Shown here in pieces: positions 24,582 to 32,671 of a stretch of 42,819 nucleotides of DNA. Under the pieces are notes generated by a model that was not told the origin of the DNA, searched no databases, and saw nothing but the letters and a program-made list of their open reading frames with translations. The number at the start of each line of letters is the position of its first letter. Position 1 is the first letter of the stretch. This DNA is from Paraburkholderia sp. C35. GTDB taxonomy: Bacteria > Pseudomonadota > Gammaproteobacteria > Burkholderiales > Burkholderiaceae. The DNA lies in contig NZ_QBUY01000077.1 of NCBI RefSeq assembly GCF_003121405.1, forward strand, positions 1 to 42,819. The letters run 5' to 3'. A program made the translations under genes and the position numbers.

Positions 24582-25640
24582 ATGAGCGAACTCAGAATCG
24601 CGGGGCTGCGCAAAGGATTCAACGGCCATACCGTCCTTCACGACATCGATCTCACGGTGAAGCCGGGGACATTGCTCGCCTTGCTCGGGCCATCGGGCGG
24701 CGGCAAGACGACGCTGCTGCGCGTGCTGTGCGGATTCGAACGGGCCGACGCGGGCATGATCGAGATCGATGGCAAGCGCGTGGCCGGCGACAATCTCCAT
24801 CTTCCTTCCGAGCAGCGGCGCATCGGCTATGTGCCGCAGGAAGGGGCGCTGTTTCCGCATCTGTCGGTGGCGGACAACATCGTGTTCGGCTTGCCGCGCG
24901 ATCAGCGGCGCTCGCGTCATCGGGTCGAAGAACTGCTCACGCTGGTGGGACTATCCGCCGATTATGCGCAGCGCGCGCCGCAGCATTTGTCGGGTGGTCA
25001 GCAGCAGCGCGTGGCGCTGGCGCGTGCACTCGCCCCTTCGCCATCGCTCGTGCTGCTCGATGAGCCGTTCTCTTCGCTCGACGCCGCCTTGCGTATCGAA
25101 ACGCGCGAAGCCGTTTCCGAAGCGCTCGCGGCGACGGGCGCGACCGCTGTGCTCGTCACGCACGATCAGGCTGAGGCGCTTTCGCTGGGGCATGAAGTCG
25201 CCGTGTTGTGGAACGGCAAGCTGATCCAGAGCGCGGCGCCGCAAGCGCTCTACAGGCAGCCCGCGACGCGCGAACTGGCCGCGTTCATCGGCGATGCCGT
25301 GCTGCTGCCCGGCATCGCCTCGCAAGGCTTTGCGACGTGTGCGCTCGGCAGGCTGAAACTGCTCGCGCCCGTTTCCGACGGTCAGGTGGACGTGATGATC
25401 CGGCCCGAGCAGGTCCGTCTGCATGCTGCCGATGAGGTTTCCCTCAACGCCAATGCGTCGCCCGAAGCGGTCGTGAAAGACGTCACCTATAACGGCAAGG
25501 ATGCCGACGTGTGCCTTCAGGTGACCGCCGCTGATCCTTTCGTCGTTCGCGCGCGCGTACCCGGCTATCGCTCGCCCGCTGCGGGCGAACGCGTGCGGGT
25601 GCATATCGATGGCGACGTGATCGCGTATCTCAGGCCGTAG
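24582..25640 (+). CDS. fbpC: Ferric-iron ABC transporter ATP-binding protein (FbpC type)
   Basis: A 352-residue ATPase. Walker A GPSGGGKTT (about 35-43), Q-loop YVPQEGALFPHLSV, signature LSGGQQQRVALARAL (about 136-150), Walker B LVLLDEPFSSLD (about 155-166) and switch His in VLVTHDQAEAL are all intact. The C-terminal third (about 240-352) is the TOBE-type regulatory domain of FbpC/PotA-like ATPases, containing VMIRPEQVRLH. It starts 21 bases after the permease. A T-tailed hairpin shortly after the stop probably ends the operon. Confidence 0.93.
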   Translation: MSELRIAGLRKGFNGHTVLHDIDLTVKPGTLLALLGPSGGGKTTLLRVLCGFERADAGMIEIDGKRVAGDNLHLPSEQRRIGYVPQEGALFPHLSVADNIVFGLPRDQRRSRHRVEELLTLVGLSADYAQRAPQHLSGGQQQRVALARALAPSPSLVLLDEPFSSLDAALRIETREAVSEALAATGATAVLVTHDQAEALSLGHEVAVLWNGKLIQSAAPQALYRQPATRELAAFIGDAVLLPGIASQGFATCALGRLKLLAPVSDGQVDVMIRPEQVRLHAADEVSLNANASPEAVVKDVTYNGKDADVCLQVTAADPFVVRARVPGYRSPAAGERVRVHIDGDVIAYLRP

Positions 25641-25645
25641 CTCGC

Positions 25646-25667
25646 GATGCCGATGCGGCATCTTCTT
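25646..25667 (+). terminator. Probable terminator of the oprB-fbpC operon
   Basis: A tight hairpin GATGCCG (25646-25652), loop ATG, CGGCATC (25656-25662) is followed by TTCTT, five bases after the fbpC stop. It separates the importer operon from the sigma-factor gene and its own Fur-like site. Confidence 0.6.
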
Positions 25668-25762
25668 GCGTCGTTCGTTCCCTTCGCAAACGCGCGACTC
25701 TCCGTTCGACATCCCTGATCCGAAAGCCTGTTTTCATGCAAGATAGCTTTCGCTTGTGTAAT

Positions 25763-25781
25763 AATACAAATAATTCTCATT
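25763..25781. promoter_or_regulatory. Fur-box-like operator upstream of the sigma factor gene
   Basis: AATACAAATAATTCTCATT has a near-consensus right half (ATTCTCA) and a weaker left half (TACAAAT) around a central A (core 25765-25779). It overlaps a -10-like TAATAAT (25759-25765) and lies about 45 bases before the FecI-type start. This is the position expected for iron repression of an iron-starvation sigma factor. Confidence 0.65.
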
Positions 25782-25825
25782 TACCGCTGTGGTTTTGCTC
25801 ACCGGACTGATCCGGAAGATCGCGC

Positions 25826-26338
25826 ATGTCGGCAGACAATCTCTCGTTGCGGCACGAGGTTGAAGACCTCTACGTCGCCCATCACGGCTGGCTTCACACA
25901 TGGTTGCGCCGCAAGCTGGGATGCGCGCATCGGGCCGCCGATCTCGCGCACGACACCTTCATGCGCCTGCTCGCTCGCGACGAACCGCTCGAGCTGCTCG
26001 AGCCGCGCGCCTTTCTCACGACCGTCGCGCAGCGCGTGCTGGCCAATCACTGGCGGCGCGAACAGATCGAGCGCGCGTATCTCGAAGCGTTGGCGCAGGT
26101 GCCGGAATCGCTTGCGCCTTCGCCCGAAGAGCGCGCCGTGCTGCTCGAAACATTGTGCGAAATCGACGCCTTGCTCGACGGACTGCCCACGCCCGTCAAG
26201 CGCGCATTTCTGATGGCGCAGCTCGACGGCGCGACACACGCGGAAATTGCAGCTGCGCTGCACATTTCCATCGCAACGGTGAAGCGCTATCTGCTGAAGG
26301 CAGCGGCACAGTGCTTCTTCGCGATGAAGCTGGATTGA
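25826..26338 (+). CDS. FecI-like ECF sigma factor (iron starvation type)
   Basis: A 170-residue extracytoplasmic-function sigma factor. Region 2 (about 9-72) includes RAADLAHDTFMRLLAR and EPRAFLTTVAQRVLANHWRRE, characteristic of FecI/PvdS/FpvI-type sigmas. Region 4 (about 108-165) has LPTPVKRAFLMAQLDGATHAEIA and the recognition helix HISIATVKRYLLKA. It would direct RNA polymerase to the promoter of the TonB receptor downstream when its FecR-type partner receives a signal. Gene order fecI-fecR-receptor is the classical cell-surface-signalling arrangement. Confidence 0.93.
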   Translation: MSADNLSLRHEVEDLYVAHHGWLHTWLRRKLGCAHRAADLAHDTFMRLLARDEPLELLEPRAFLTTVAQRVLANHWRREQIERAYLEALAQVPESLAPSPEERAVLLETLCEIDALLDGLPTPVKRAFLMAQLDGATHAEIAAALHISIATVKRYLLKAAAQCFFAMKLD

Positions 26339-26342
26339 GCGC

Positions 26343-27314
26343 GTGAAGATAGAGAGTCCTCCCGGCATCGCGCCTCACGTTGCGCGCCGCGCAGTCGAAT
26401 GGTGGCTCGATCTGCAGGGCGGCCACACCGCCTCACAGCGAAGCGCATTCGAACGCTGGCGCACCGAGCATGTCGATCACGAGCGTGCGTGGCAGCACAT
26501 CCAGACCGTCAGTCAGCGCTTGCAGGTGCTCAATGACGGCGCCGCGCGCGCGGCGTTGACCCGTCCGCGTTCGTCTGCGCGGCGCAGCGGCGTCAAGGCC
26601 CTGGTTCTTCTGTTCTTCGCAGGCGGCACCGCGTGGATTGCGCGCGACCAGATGACGTCGCGCGGCTGGGGCGCAGATCTTCGCACGGGCACGGGCGAGC
26701 AGCGTAACGCGACACTCGCCGACGGCACGCGGCTCACGCTCAACACGGCGAGCGCCGTCGATATCCGCTTCTCCGCCACCGAGCGCCGCATCGTTCTGTT
26801 GCGCGGCGAAATCATGGTCGTCACCGGCCACGACGACGGCGCCTCGCCTCGACCGTTCGTCGCGCAGACGGCACAAGGCACGTCGATACCGCTTGGCACG
26901 CGCTTTTCGCTCAGGCAGGAAGAATCGACGACACGTCTCGACGTATTCGAAGGCGCGGTGAAGGTCGAGCCGCTGCGCGCGCCGGATGCGGCCCGCGTCG
27001 TGCATGCCGGCGAGCGGGTCCGCTTCACCTCGACGCAAACCCTGCCCGTCGAGCCAACCAGCGCCGACGCCGCCGCGTGGACGCAAGGCATGCTGATCGC
27101 GAGCAACATGCGGCTCGCGGATTTTCTCGCAGAGATAGGGCGATATCGACACGGCTTCCTGCGTTGCGATCCGTCCGTTGCCGATCTCCGGCTGTCCGGT
27201 ACGTATCCGTTATCGGACACCGACCGCGTGCTCGACACCATCGGCAACACGTTGCCCGTCGAACTCGAGTACATCACACGCTACTGGGCGACCGTCAAAC
27301 CGGCGCGTGCCTGA
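26343..27314 (+). CDS. FecR-like anti-sigma/signal transducer
   Basis: A 323-residue single-pass inner-membrane regulator starting with GTG four bases after the sigma gene. The N-terminal cytoplasmic domain has the DUF4880-type motif AVEWWLDLQGG and QRSAFERWR...HERAWQHI (about 19-57). A membrane segment lies near VKALVLLFFAGGTAWIA (about 82-98). The periplasmic FecR domain has RNATLADGTRLTLNTASAVD and LDVFEGAVKVEP. A C-terminal STN-like part (LADFLAEIGRYRHGFLRCD) contacts the receptor's signalling domain in characterised systems. Confidence 0.92.
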   Translation: MKIESPPGIAPHVARRAVEWWLDLQGGHTASQRSAFERWRTEHVDHERAWQHIQTVSQRLQVLNDGAARAALTRPRSSARRSGVKALVLLFFAGGTAWIARDQMTSRGWGADLRTGTGEQRNATLADGTRLTLNTASAVDIRFSATERRIVLLRGEIMVVTGHDDGASPRPFVAQTAQGTSIPLGTRFSLRQEESTTRLDVFEGAVKVEPLRAPDAARVVHAGERVRFTSTQTLPVEPTSADAAAWTQGMLIASNMRLADFLAEIGRYRHGFLRCDPSVADLRLSGTYPLSDTDRVLDTIGNTLPVELEYITRYWATVKPARA

Positions 27315-27438
27315 CGAAAGGCCGCTTCACCCGAAAAAATTTTTCATTAATTCGCACCGACAGTGAGCTGTTTTCGATTCTCGCGGGACAAGGCAGATGA
27401 GAACACCAGATCATCTACCTCCGCGAGCTTCGTAAAAC

Positions 27439-29937
27439 ATGGGACTTCACGCCAGAACCTGTACCACGACGGGTCACATGACTGTTGCGCACGCATGCAA
27501 TGCGCGCCGACGCACGCTGCCGCAGCGGCACATCATCGGCATTGCGACGGCTGCGATTTTCTCGGCCATTGCGACGCCTGCCGTGCACGCGGCCGATGCC
27601 GCGCAAACGGTCCAGGCAACGCCGCGCAGAGCCTTTGATATTCCGGCTGGTCCGCTCGAAAGCGCACTCAGCCAGTTCGGCCAGCAGGCGCGCATCATGC
27701 TGTCGTACCCGAGTGCACTCACCGCGAACCGGCAGAGCGCAGGCTTGCATGGCGAATACGACACACAACAGGGACTGACGCGTGTGTTGCATGGCACGGG
27801 GCTATCGCCCGTGCAGCAGAGCAACGGCAGCTATACGCTGATCGAAGATGCAAGCAACGTCGAACTGGATGGCAGCGCCGTGCTGCCGGCCGTGAAAATC
27901 GCGTCGACGGGCATCAGCGCGGGTAGCTACCGGCCACCGCCCGAAGCGAATGTGACGCGCTCGGACATCCCGGTCGTCGATACGCCGCAAGCCATCAACA
28001 TCGTGCCTGCGCAGGTGCTGCACGATCAGCGTCCGCGCAATCTCGACGATGCGCTCGCAAACGTCAGCGGCATCGTGCAAGGCAATACGCTGGCCGGCAC
28101 GCAGGACACGCTGCTCAAGCGAGGCTTCGGCGGCAACCGCGACGGCTCGATCATGCACAACGGCATGCCGCTCGTGCAAGGCCGCGGACTCAACGCCGCA
28201 GCCGATAGCGTCGAAGTGCTCAAGGGTCCGAGTTCATTGCTTTACGGCATCATGGACCCCGGCGGCGTCGTCAACGTGGTGAGCAAGCAGCCACTGCTCA
28301 CGCCTTATCACGCTGTCTCGGTAGCTGGTTCGACGTATGGGCACGGCCGCAACGGCGCAGACGGCACGCTCGACCTGACGGGGCCGATCGGCGATACCGG
28401 TCTCGCTTATCGGCTCGTCGTCGATCAGACCAGCGAGCAATACTGGCGCAATTTCGGAGAACATCGCGAGACGCTCGTCGCGCCTTCGCTCGCCTGGTAT
28501 GGAAGCGATACACAAGTCGTGCTCTCGTACGAGTACCGCAAGTTTCTTTATCCATTCGATCGCGGCACTGCACTCGACCCAAAGACCAACAAGCCGCTGG
28601 CTATTCCGTCGCGCGAACGCCTCGACGAACCGTTCAATGAAATGGACGGCGAATCGCATCTCGCGCAACTGAGCGTCGATCATCAGATCAACCCAAACTG
28701 GAAAGTGCATTTCGGCTATAGCTATAACCGCGAGACGTATGACGCCGGTCAGTTGCGTGTACAGGGCGTCAATAGCACCACAGGCGTGCTCTCGCGCAGC
28801 AACGATGCAACGCACGGTGCGCTCAGCACGGATAGCTATGCGATTGCCTATGTCGACGGGCATTTCGACATTGCGGGCTTGCGCAACGATCTGCAGGTGG
28901 GCGTCGATGACGAATATCGGCGCATCTATCGTAAAGACCTGCTGCGGCAGGCCACAAAGTACACCTTCAACTATCTGCACCCTGTCTATGGCCTCGAATC
29001 GCCATCGACTACCGTGTCCGCGAGCGATAGCGATCAGACCGACACCTTGCACGACCGGTCTGTCTTCTTCCAGGACAGTCTGCACCTGACCGAAAAATGG
29101 ATACTCGTCGGTGGCGCGCGTTTTCTCTCGTATAACCAGGTAGCAGGTAAAGGACGCCCATTTCAGATCAACACCGATCTGAATGGCACGAAATGGCTGC
29201 CGCGCGCAGGTATCGTCTACCAGTGGACCGAGAACTTCTCGCTGTACGGCAGCTATACGCAATCGCTGAAGCCCACCTCCACCATCGCGCCGCTCAGCAC
29301 AGGCGTCGTGATCGATTCGTCGGTGCTGCCGGAAGAAGCCACGTCATGGGAAGTCGGCGCCAACATCGCGATGCCGGCCGGGCTGACGGGAACCCTTGCA
29401 CTCTTCAACATCGACAAATCCAATGTGCTGGTGTCGCAATACAACGATACGACCAAGCAGACGGATTGGCGCACCTCGGGCAAGGCCCGCTCGCGCGGCG
29501 TCGAACTCGATCTTGCCGGGCAGATCGGACAGCATTGGAGCGTGATTGCCAGCTATGCCTATATCGACGCCAAAACCACGGAAGACCCGCTCTATGCCGG
29601 CAACCGCCTGTGGAACGTCGCGCAGCACACGGCGTCGCTTGCCGCTGTCTATGATTTCGGCGCGATCTTCGGCGGCGATCAGTTGCGCGTCGGCGCGGGC
29701 GCGCATTACGTGGGCCAGCGGCCCGGCGATTCAGCCAACAGCTTCACCTTGCCCGCCTATACCGTCGCCGATGCATTCGCGAACTACAACACGAAATGGG
29801 GCGGACACAACGTGTCGTTTCAGTTGAATGTGAAGAACCTGTTCAATGCGACCTATTACCCGTCGAGCGCGAACCGCTACTTCGTGGCGGTCGGCGATGC
29901 GCGGCAGGTTTCGCTTATTTCGACGCTGGAATTCTGA
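27439..29937 (+). CDS. TonB-dependent siderophore receptor with N-terminal signalling (STN) domain
   Basis: An 832-residue outer-membrane transducer of the FpvA/FecA type. It has a basic leader and signal peptide ending AVHAADA (about 55). The STN domain (about 62-137) begins FDIPAGPLESALSQFGQQA. The plug follows with PVVDTPQAINIVPAQVLHD and VEVLKGPSSLLYGIMDPGG (about 265), then a 22-strand barrel closing with RQVSLISTLEF, with terminal Phe. The STN domain and upstream fecI/fecR genes show that ligand binding feeds a signal back to transcription. The ATG at 27478 is an alternative start that trims 13 residues. The siderophore is unknown; no siderophore synthesis genes lie in the window, so an imported xenosiderophore is possible. 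Confidence 0.94.
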   Translation: MGLHARTCTTTGHMTVAHACNARRRTLPQRHIIGIATAAIFSAIATPAVHAADAAQTVQATPRRAFDIPAGPLESALSQFGQQARIMLSYPSALTANRQSAGLHGEYDTQQGLTRVLHGTGLSPVQQSNGSYTLIEDASNVELDGSAVLPAVKIASTGISAGSYRPPPEANVTRSDIPVVDTPQAINIVPAQVLHDQRPRNLDDALANVSGIVQGNTLAGTQDTLLKRGFGGNRDGSIMHNGMPLVQGRGLNAAADSVEVLKGPSSLLYGIMDPGGVVNVVSKQPLLTPYHAVSVAGSTYGHGRNGADGTLDLTGPIGDTGLAYRLVVDQTSEQYWRNFGEHRETLVAPSLAWYGSDTQVVLSYEYRKFLYPFDRGTALDPKTNKPLAIPSRERLDEPFNEMDGESHLAQLSVDHQINPNWKVHFGYSYNRETYDAGQLRVQGVNSTTGVLSRSNDATHGALSTDSYAIAYVDGHFDIAGLRNDLQVGVDDEYRRIYRKDLLRQATKYTFNYLHPVYGLESPSTTVSASDSDQTDTLHDRSVFFQDSLHLTEKWILVGGARFLSYNQVAGKGRPFQINTDLNGTKWLPRAGIVYQWTENFSLYGSYTQSLKPTSTIAPLSTGVVIDSSVLPEEATSWEVGANIAMPAGLTGTLALFNIDKSNVLVSQYNDTTKQTDWRTSGKARSRGVELDLAGQIGQHWSVIASYAYIDAKTTEDPLYAGNRLWNVAQHTASLAAVYDFGAIFGGDQLRVGAGAHYVGQRPGDSANSFTLPAYTVADAFANYNTKWGGHNVSFQLNVKNLFNATYYPSSANRYFVAVGDARQVSLISTLEF

Positions 29938-29960
29938 AACCAGGGAACGTGGAATCGACC

Positions 29961-30719
29961 ATGAAAAACAGAGTCGCACGCAGTCACACTGCAGCACGCG
30001 AAAAAGTAGCCAACCGCTCGCGTCGCACTGTGCTCTCATTCCTTTCGGGCCTGGCGGCCTTGACAGTCTTGCCGTCCGGCGCACGCGCCACTAGCACCGA
30101 CATGCGCAAACGCATCGTGCTGGTCGCGCAACTGAATGGCCCTGATCTGGCAACCGACCAGCGCGTGGCCGCGCATCTGAGCACTCGAGGTTACACCGTT
30201 CAGATGGTCGATCAGAACTATCGCCCTGAACTCGCGCGTGACGCGAGCCTCATTGTCATCTCGTCAACGGTGTCGTCCAAAGACGTGCTGCCTGGTTGGC
30301 GTGCGTTGCCCGTGCCCCTCGTCACCTGGGAGAACGATCTGCTGGACGATCTCTCGATGAGCGGCAAACGACACGATGTCGACTTCGGCGAAACCGGGAA
30401 AGAACGCTACCTGTGGCTGGTGAACGCGCCACATCCCATCGCGGCAGGCTTACCGGCCGGCGTCGTCAACGTGTACGGCAAGCAGGCGCCGATGAGCTGG
30501 GGCAAGCCGGGCTTAGGCGCATCGATTATCGCAACGGTATACGGCCAACCCGACAAGCCCGCGATTTTCGCCTATGAGGCCGGCGCGACCATGGACTACG
30601 AAGCGATTGCACCCGCCCGGCGAGTGATGTTCTTCATGAGCAACGATTCGTTCGGGAATCTCTCGCAGTCCGGCCAGCAGCTGTTCGACGCCGCAATAGA
30701 CTGGGCTATCCAGCGATAG
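29961..30719 (+). CDS. Exported protein of unknown function, possible Tat substrate, ThuA-like fold
   Basis: A 252-residue protein starting at the ATG at 29961 (an earlier frame start lies inside the receptor gene). The N-terminus has SRRTVLSFLSGLAALTVLP, a twin-arginine-like signal, ending near ARA (about 45). The mature part resembles a Rossmann/ThuA-type sandwich: RIVLVAQLNGPDLATDQRVA, ARDASLIVISSTVSSKDVLP, VPLVTWENDLLDDL, NAPHPIAAGL, PARRVMFFMSNDSF, and QQLFDAAIDWAI. It follows the TonB receptor by 23 bases, so it is co-expressed with it. A role in processing the siderophore or iron complex in the periplasm is speculation. Confidence 0.65.
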   Translation: MKNRVARSHTAAREKVANRSRRTVLSFLSGLAALTVLPSGARATSTDMRKRIVLVAQLNGPDLATDQRVAAHLSTRGYTVQMVDQNYRPELARDASLIVISSTVSSKDVLPGWRALPVPLVTWENDLLDDLSMSGKRHDVDFGETGKERYLWLVNAPHPIAAGLPAGVVNVYGKQAPMSWGKPGLGASIIATVYGQPDKPAIFAYEAGATMDYEAIAPARRVMFFMSNDSFGNLSQSGQQLFDAAIDWAIQR

Positions 30720-30748
30720 CCCTTCCCTTCCGCACGCGACGTACTGCA

Positions 30749-31048
30749 TCAGTGATGCTCGAACAGCTTGCTGTTGTTCAAGCCGTTTGCCGGCGAGCCC
30801 GACTGCGAGAAACTCGTCGGCATTGAACCGTATTCGCTTATCGATTGCTGCGCAGCGGTCGATTCTTTCGGCGCGTAGTCGGGGTAATGAATCTTCGACT
30901 GATGCAAGGTCCCGTCCTGCTCGGCCTGCACGATTTGCGCCTTGACTTCAGTGCGCGTCGTGCCTTGATTCGAATCGACCTTTGCATACGACAGTGCAGG
31001 CATGGCGAGTGCAGCGGCGATCATGGCGATGGCGATTGAGGTTTTCAT
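30749..31048 (-). CDS. DUF4148 small exported protein
   Basis: A 99-residue protein with a signal peptide (cleaved after LSYA, about 22) and the DUF4148 core TTRTEVKAQIVQAEQDGTLHQSKIHYPDYAP. Such small periplasmic proteins are numerous in Burkholderiaceae and of unknown function. It has no obvious operon partner and is convergent with the gene ending at 30719. Confidence 0.85.
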   Translation of the reverse strand: MKTSIAIAMIAAALAMPALSYAKVDSNQGTTRTEVKAQIVQAEQDGTLHQSKIHYPDYAPKESTAAQQSISEYGSMPTSFSQSGSPANGLNNSKLFEHH

Positions 31049-31409
31049 GAAACTCTCCGTTGATGAGTAGATTGAACAGTCCTGACACAGACATCACATC
31101 GCATTCGATAAACAGACACACATCGAACGAGTGATGCTGTCTGCTCAGACTAATTCCCGCAAACTTAACTGCGCCTTATTCGATCGAATAGGACTGCGTG
31201 TTTCATGCAGATCCGATGCGAGGAACAGCGATGCGATGGTCGAATTATTCTCAATCGCCAATGACCAGACGCTGGCCACCTGATTACGAAATCGTTATCT
31301 TCGTAGCTGCATGCGTGTCGTCAATCTGCTGCGACGCTTAAGCATTCGATAAGCCGGATAGCCGCATATTTCACCCATCGGTACTCAAAATAAAAAGGGG
31401 CGAAATGCG
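31049..31409. promoter_or_regulatory. Intergenic region with repeated ATTCGAT motifs
   Basis: No gene is seen between the divergent genes. The 11-mer GCATTCGATAA occurs twice, at 31101-31111 and 31342-31352, and a perfect 14-bp palindrome TATTCGATCGAATA (31177-31190) contains the same core in both orientations. This looks like a set of operator sites for a regulator of one or both flanking genes. The regulator is unknown. Confidence 0.45.
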
Positions 31410-32180
31410 ATGTCGGGCGAACACATGACTGCGATGCGAAACAAGGTGCCGGACGTGACGGCTGCGTTCTGGACTATCAAGATTCTGTCCACGACTGTCG
31501 GCGAAACAGGGGCCGACTACCTGGCGGTGCATGTCGGATTGGGCGCACCGCTGACAATCGCCATCACGCTGTCTCTGCTCGCGGCCGCACTTGCCGTGCA
31601 GTTGAAGAAAGCGATGTATGTGCCGTGGATCTACTGGTTGACTGTCGTGCTGATCAGCGTGGTGGGCACGCAATTGACCGACGTGCTCACCGACATGCTA
31701 GGCGTGAGCCTTTACGTCAGCACGATTGTGTTTGCGCTGCTGCTCGGTGTGATCTTCTGGATCTGGTACACGAACGAGAGGACGCTCTCCATTCACAGCA
31801 TCGTGACGCGCACGCGTGAGCGCTTCTACTGGCTTGCCATTCTCGTCACGTTTGCACTCGGCACAGCAGCGGGCGATCTTGCCACCGAAGCATTGGGCCT
31901 CGGCTTTAGCGTCGGTGTCGTGGTGTTTGGATGCCTGCTTCTCGCGATGGGCATAGCAGCCCGTCTCGGCGCCAATCGCGTGTTGATCTTCTGGCTTGCT
32001 TATATCCTCACACGGCCATTTGGTGCATCGCTCGGTGATCTGCTTTCTCAAGCGACGGAATACGGCGGCCTCGGAATGGGGACAGTCGTCACCAGCATCG
32101 CGTTCCTCTGCGTCATCGTCATTCTCGTATTCCTTCACACAGCGTTGAGGATGCGGGACAGCAAAGCCAGTAGTACCTGA
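31410..32180 (+). CDS. Integral membrane protein, COG4705/DUF347 family
   Basis: A 256-residue inner-membrane protein with about eight hydrophobic helices in two internally related halves. Each half has the family pattern: KVPDVTAAFWTIKILSTTVGETGADYL in the first and RFYWLAILVTFALGTAAGDLATEALGLG in the second (quoted in part), plus TLSIHSI and AYILTRPFGASLGDLL. The paired G-[ED]-x2-[AG]-D motifs within membrane helices suggest a transport role, but no substrate is established to my knowledge. AAAAGGGG lies about ten bases before the ATG. It is followed after 51 bases by a small exported protein gene, a pairing I have the impression is conserved. Confidence 0.85.
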   Translation: MSGEHMTAMRNKVPDVTAAFWTIKILSTTVGETGADYLAVHVGLGAPLTIAITLSLLAAALAVQLKKAMYVPWIYWLTVVLISVVGTQLTDVLTDMLGVSLYVSTIVFALLLGVIFWIWYTNERTLSIHSIVTRTRERFYWLAILVTFALGTAAGDLATEALGLGFSVGVVVFGCLLLAMGIAARLGANRVLIFWLAYILTRPFGASLGDLLSQATEYGGLGMGTVVTSIAFLCVIVILVFLHTALRMRDSKASST

Positions 32181-32231
32181 ACCCATCGGCGTCAGGTCAT
32201 CACCTTAAACCGTTCGAACTGGAGTAACACA

Positions 32232-32663
32232 ATGAGAAGATCGATCATATTTCCCGCTATCCTGATCGCGACGATTCCGGCGTTCATGGCCAATCGCGAT
32301 TTGACGACCCACGCATCGCATTGGCTCGCCGCGCTCTCGCCCGTCGGCGAGGCTTATGCTGCAACCGAAACCACAAAGCTCGGCGATCTTTCGAAATTCC
32401 GCGTCATCGTTGTCGATACGTCGAAGCTCGTCGATGCCAACGATCTGGCCGGCGCGAAAAAGCGCATCAAGGATCTCGAAACGTCATGGGACGACGCCGA
32501 ACCCGCACTCAAACCGCGCGCGGCCGCAGACTGGCACAAGCTGGACAAGTCAATCGATAGCGCACTCGAAGCACTCCGCGAAAGCGCGCCCAATCAGTCC
32601 AAATGCAGGCAGACGCTCACTCAACTGCTTTCGATGATGGATGGCATGAGCGGCAAAGCCTGA
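32232..32663 (+). CDS. Small exported helical protein, partner of the DUF347 gene, unknown function
   Basis: A 143-residue protein with an N-terminal hydrophobic signal or anchor (about 4-20) and GGAG eight bases before the ATG. The mature part is mostly helical: LVDANDLAGAKKRIKDLETSWDDAEPALKPR and WHKLDKSIDSALEALRE, with a lone cysteine near the C-terminus (SKCRQTL). The spaced Asp/Glu and hydrophobic heptads suggest a helical bundle. No enzyme motif is visible. It probably acts in the periplasm with the membrane protein encoded just upstream. Confidence 0.75.
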   Translation: MRRSIIFPAILIATIPAFMANRDLTTHASHWLAALSPVGEAYAATETTKLGDLSKFRVIVVDTSKLVDANDLAGAKKRIKDLETSWDDAEPALKPRAAADWHKLDKSIDSALEALRESAPNQSKCRQTLTQLLSMMDGMSGKA

Positions 32664-32671
32664 TCGATGGA

